Source of the DNA: Collimonas rhizosphaerae
GTDB lineage: Bacteria > Pseudomonadota > Gammaproteobacteria > Burkholderiales > Burkholderiaceae_D
DNA length: 64,000 bases
Reading direction: 5' to 3'
Assembly (NCBI RefSeq): GCF_038896935.1
Contig: NZ_JBANDC010000005.1
Location: 62,001-126,000 of the forward strand
Both the position numbers and the translations under genes were made by a program. The notes beneath the pieces are model-generated. The model had not been told where the DNA came from and did no database searches. It saw only the letters and a program-made list of their open reading frames with translations. Positions 63,046 to 64,000 of this stretch are shown one piece after another (position 1 is the first letter of the stretch; each line of letters begins with the position of its first letter).

Positions 63046-63087
63046 GCGGCGCCGGCTGAAACACGCTGCTCTTTCAGCCGACGCCGC
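63046..63087 (-). repeat. Hairpin between aceF and the proteasome homologue
   Basis: GCGGCG (63046-63051) pairs with CGCCGC (63082-63087) and CGGCTGAAA (63053-63061) with TTTCAGCCG (63072-63080); one mismatched base separates the stems and the loop is 10 nt. No T-run follows on the minus strand, so it may stabilise the aceF mRNA or reduce readthrough. Confidence 0.55.
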
Positions 63088-63093
63088 CTGGCA

Positions 63094-64000
63094 TCACAAC
63101 AGTGTCTTGCGCATGTCGGCCAGCACTTCAGCCAGGTAGACGCTGAAACGCGCACCCATGGCGCCGTCGACCACGCGGTGGTCATAGGACAGGGAGGTCG
63201 GCATCATCAGGCGCGGCACGAACTGCTTGCCGTCCCATACCGGTTTCATCGACGCTTTCGACAAGCCCAGGATGGCGACTTCAGGCGCATTGATGATCGG
63301 CGTAAATGCCGTGCCGCCGATGCCGCCCAGCGACGAAATCGTGAAGGTCGCGCCTTGCATGTCGGCCGGCTTCAGCTTGCCTTCGCGCGCCTGTGCGGAC
63401 AGTTCGCCCATTTCCAGGGCAATCTGGCTGATGCCTTTCTTGTCGGCATCCTTGATCACCGGCACCACCAGGCCATTCGGCGTATCGGCAGCAAAACCGA
63501 TGTTGTAGTACTGCTTGAGGATCAGGTTTTCACCCTTGCCGTCGAGCGAGGCGTTGAATGCCGGGAATTTCTTCAGCGCCGCGACGCTGGCCTTGATCAC
63601 GAACGCCAGCATGGTCAGTTTGACCGGCGACTTGGCCTTGGCGAAGCTGTCGTTGGCTTGCTTGCGGAATTCTTCCAGCTCGGTGATGTCGGCTTCGTCG
63701 AATTGCGTGACGTGCGGGATCATGACCCAGTTGCGATGCAGGTTCGGGCCGCTGAGCTTCTTGATGCGCGACAGCGGCAGCAACTCGGTCGGCCCCTGCT
63801 TGCTGAAGTCCAGCGACGGCCATGCCAGCAGGTCCAGGCCGACGCCGCTGCCGCCCTTGCTGCCCGCAGCGGCAGCGCTGCCGCTGGCCGCGCCGGAGAT
63901 CACGCCCTTGACGTAATTCTGCACATCTTCATGGGTGATGCGGGCCTTGATGCCGGTGCCGGCGACCTTGCTCAGGTCAACGCCCAGTTCACGCGCGAAC
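63094..64000 (-). CDS. aceF: Dihydrolipoyllysine acetyltransferase E2 (N-terminus cut by window)
   Basis: The minus-strand frame is open to the window edge. At the edge lies the E3/E1-binding domain (RELGVDLSKVAGTGIKARIT), then a Gly/Ala/Ser linker and the catalytic domain with the active-site YDHRVVDGAMGARF, whose His and Asp transfer the acetyl group to CoA. It is the E2 core of pyruvate dehydrogenase; its lipoyl domain(s) are outside the window. Upstream aceE is expected further right. Confidence 0.93.
   Translation of the reverse strand, partial: FARELGVDLSKVAGTGIKARITHEDVQNYVKGVISGAASGSAAAAGSKGGSGVGLDLLAWPSLDFSKQGPTELLPLSRIKKLSGPNLHRNWVMIPHVTQFDEADITELEEFRKQANDSFAKAKSPVKLTMLAFVIKASVAALKKFPAFNASLDGKGENLILKQYYNIGFAADTPNGLVVPVIKDADKKGISQIALEMGELSAQAREGKLKPADMQGATFTISSLGGIGGTAFTPIINAPEVAILGLSKASMKPVWDGKQFVPRLMMPTSLSYDHRVVDGAMGARFSVYLAEVLADMRKTLL

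Overview
The window is a GC-rich stretch of a bacterial chromosome, densely coded on both strands. It has no rRNA or tRNA gene, insertion sequence, prophage or CRISPR array that I can see. Gene content points to Betaproteobacteria, order Burkholderiales, most likely Oxalobacteraceae (a Collimonas/Herbaspirillum/Janthinobacterium-type organism). The clues are an uncoupled cysI-DUF934-cysH-cysD-cysN-cobA sulfate assimilation operon, a 2-methylcitrate prp cluster under a sigma-54 activator, a glnA-ntrB-ntrC region, a lipoyl-domain LpdA beside aceF, and a gene for the betaproteobacterial proteasome homologue. The genus is inference; no marker gene is present.

Layout. 1-8.1 kb: the end of an SDR dehydrogenase (denD-like), a large MscS channel, a methyltransferase/ClC pair, a DHA2 drug exporter and two small envelope proteins, then a long imperfect hairpin element. 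8.1-16.2 kb: sulfur assimilation, with a CysB-type regulator divergent from a TSUP exporter, followed by cysI-DUF934-cysH-cysD-cysN-cobA. 16.2-19.5 kb: small hypothetical genes, an orphan MgtC-C-terminal-like protein with structured DNA upstream, a GcvA-like regulator and a CbiX-type chelatase. 19.5-24.2 kb: lptG/lptF divergent from pepA, then xthA. 24.3-30.5 kb: accessory genes, namely a class C beta-lactamase, an NHL-repeat lipoprotein, a marR-MFS operon with a palindromic operator, and a cysC-sulfotransferase pair. 30.5-33 kb: a hydrolase, an RluA-type pseudouridine synthase and a GNAT. 33-41 kb: the propionate cluster prpB-prpC-(lipoprotein)-prpD-prpE with divergent prpR, a sigma-54 promoter and TGAAACA boxes. 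41-46.6 kb: ntrC, ntrB, a DUF4124 protein and glnA with NtrC-like boxes upstream. 46.7-51 kb: a rhodanese, trans-3-hydroxyproline catabolism (dehydratase plus OCD-family reductase), a GNAT and a LivJ-type binding protein. 51-54.6 kb: a sulfonate/nitrate-type ABC transporter with two binding proteins. 54.8-58.4 kb: a YeeZ-like protein, an iron-sulfur flavoreductase and an unfamiliar two-gene membrane unit. 58.6-60 kb: argD behind what looks like a leader-peptide attenuator. 60-64 kb: an NlpC/P60 lipoprotein, then lpdA, the proteasome homologue and aceF (cut by the window edge).

How the genes work together. Sulfate is activated by CysDN and reduced by an iron-sulfur APS reductase and a siroheme sulfite reductase, with CobA and possibly the CbiX-type protein supplying siroheme. 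Because this reductase type uses APS, the separate cysC next to a sulfotransferase is best read as a dedicated PAPS supply for sulfating some product. Sigma-54 control recurs in the window (prp by PrpR, glnA by NtrC).

The most novel-looking items are the 22-codon Arg-rich leader ORF with a strong terminator directly ahead of argD, the CysC-sulfotransferase pair, the proteasome homologue between aceF and lpdA, the structured DNA at 17.5-17.6 kb, and the PilM/PilN-like pair at 56.7-58.3 kb.
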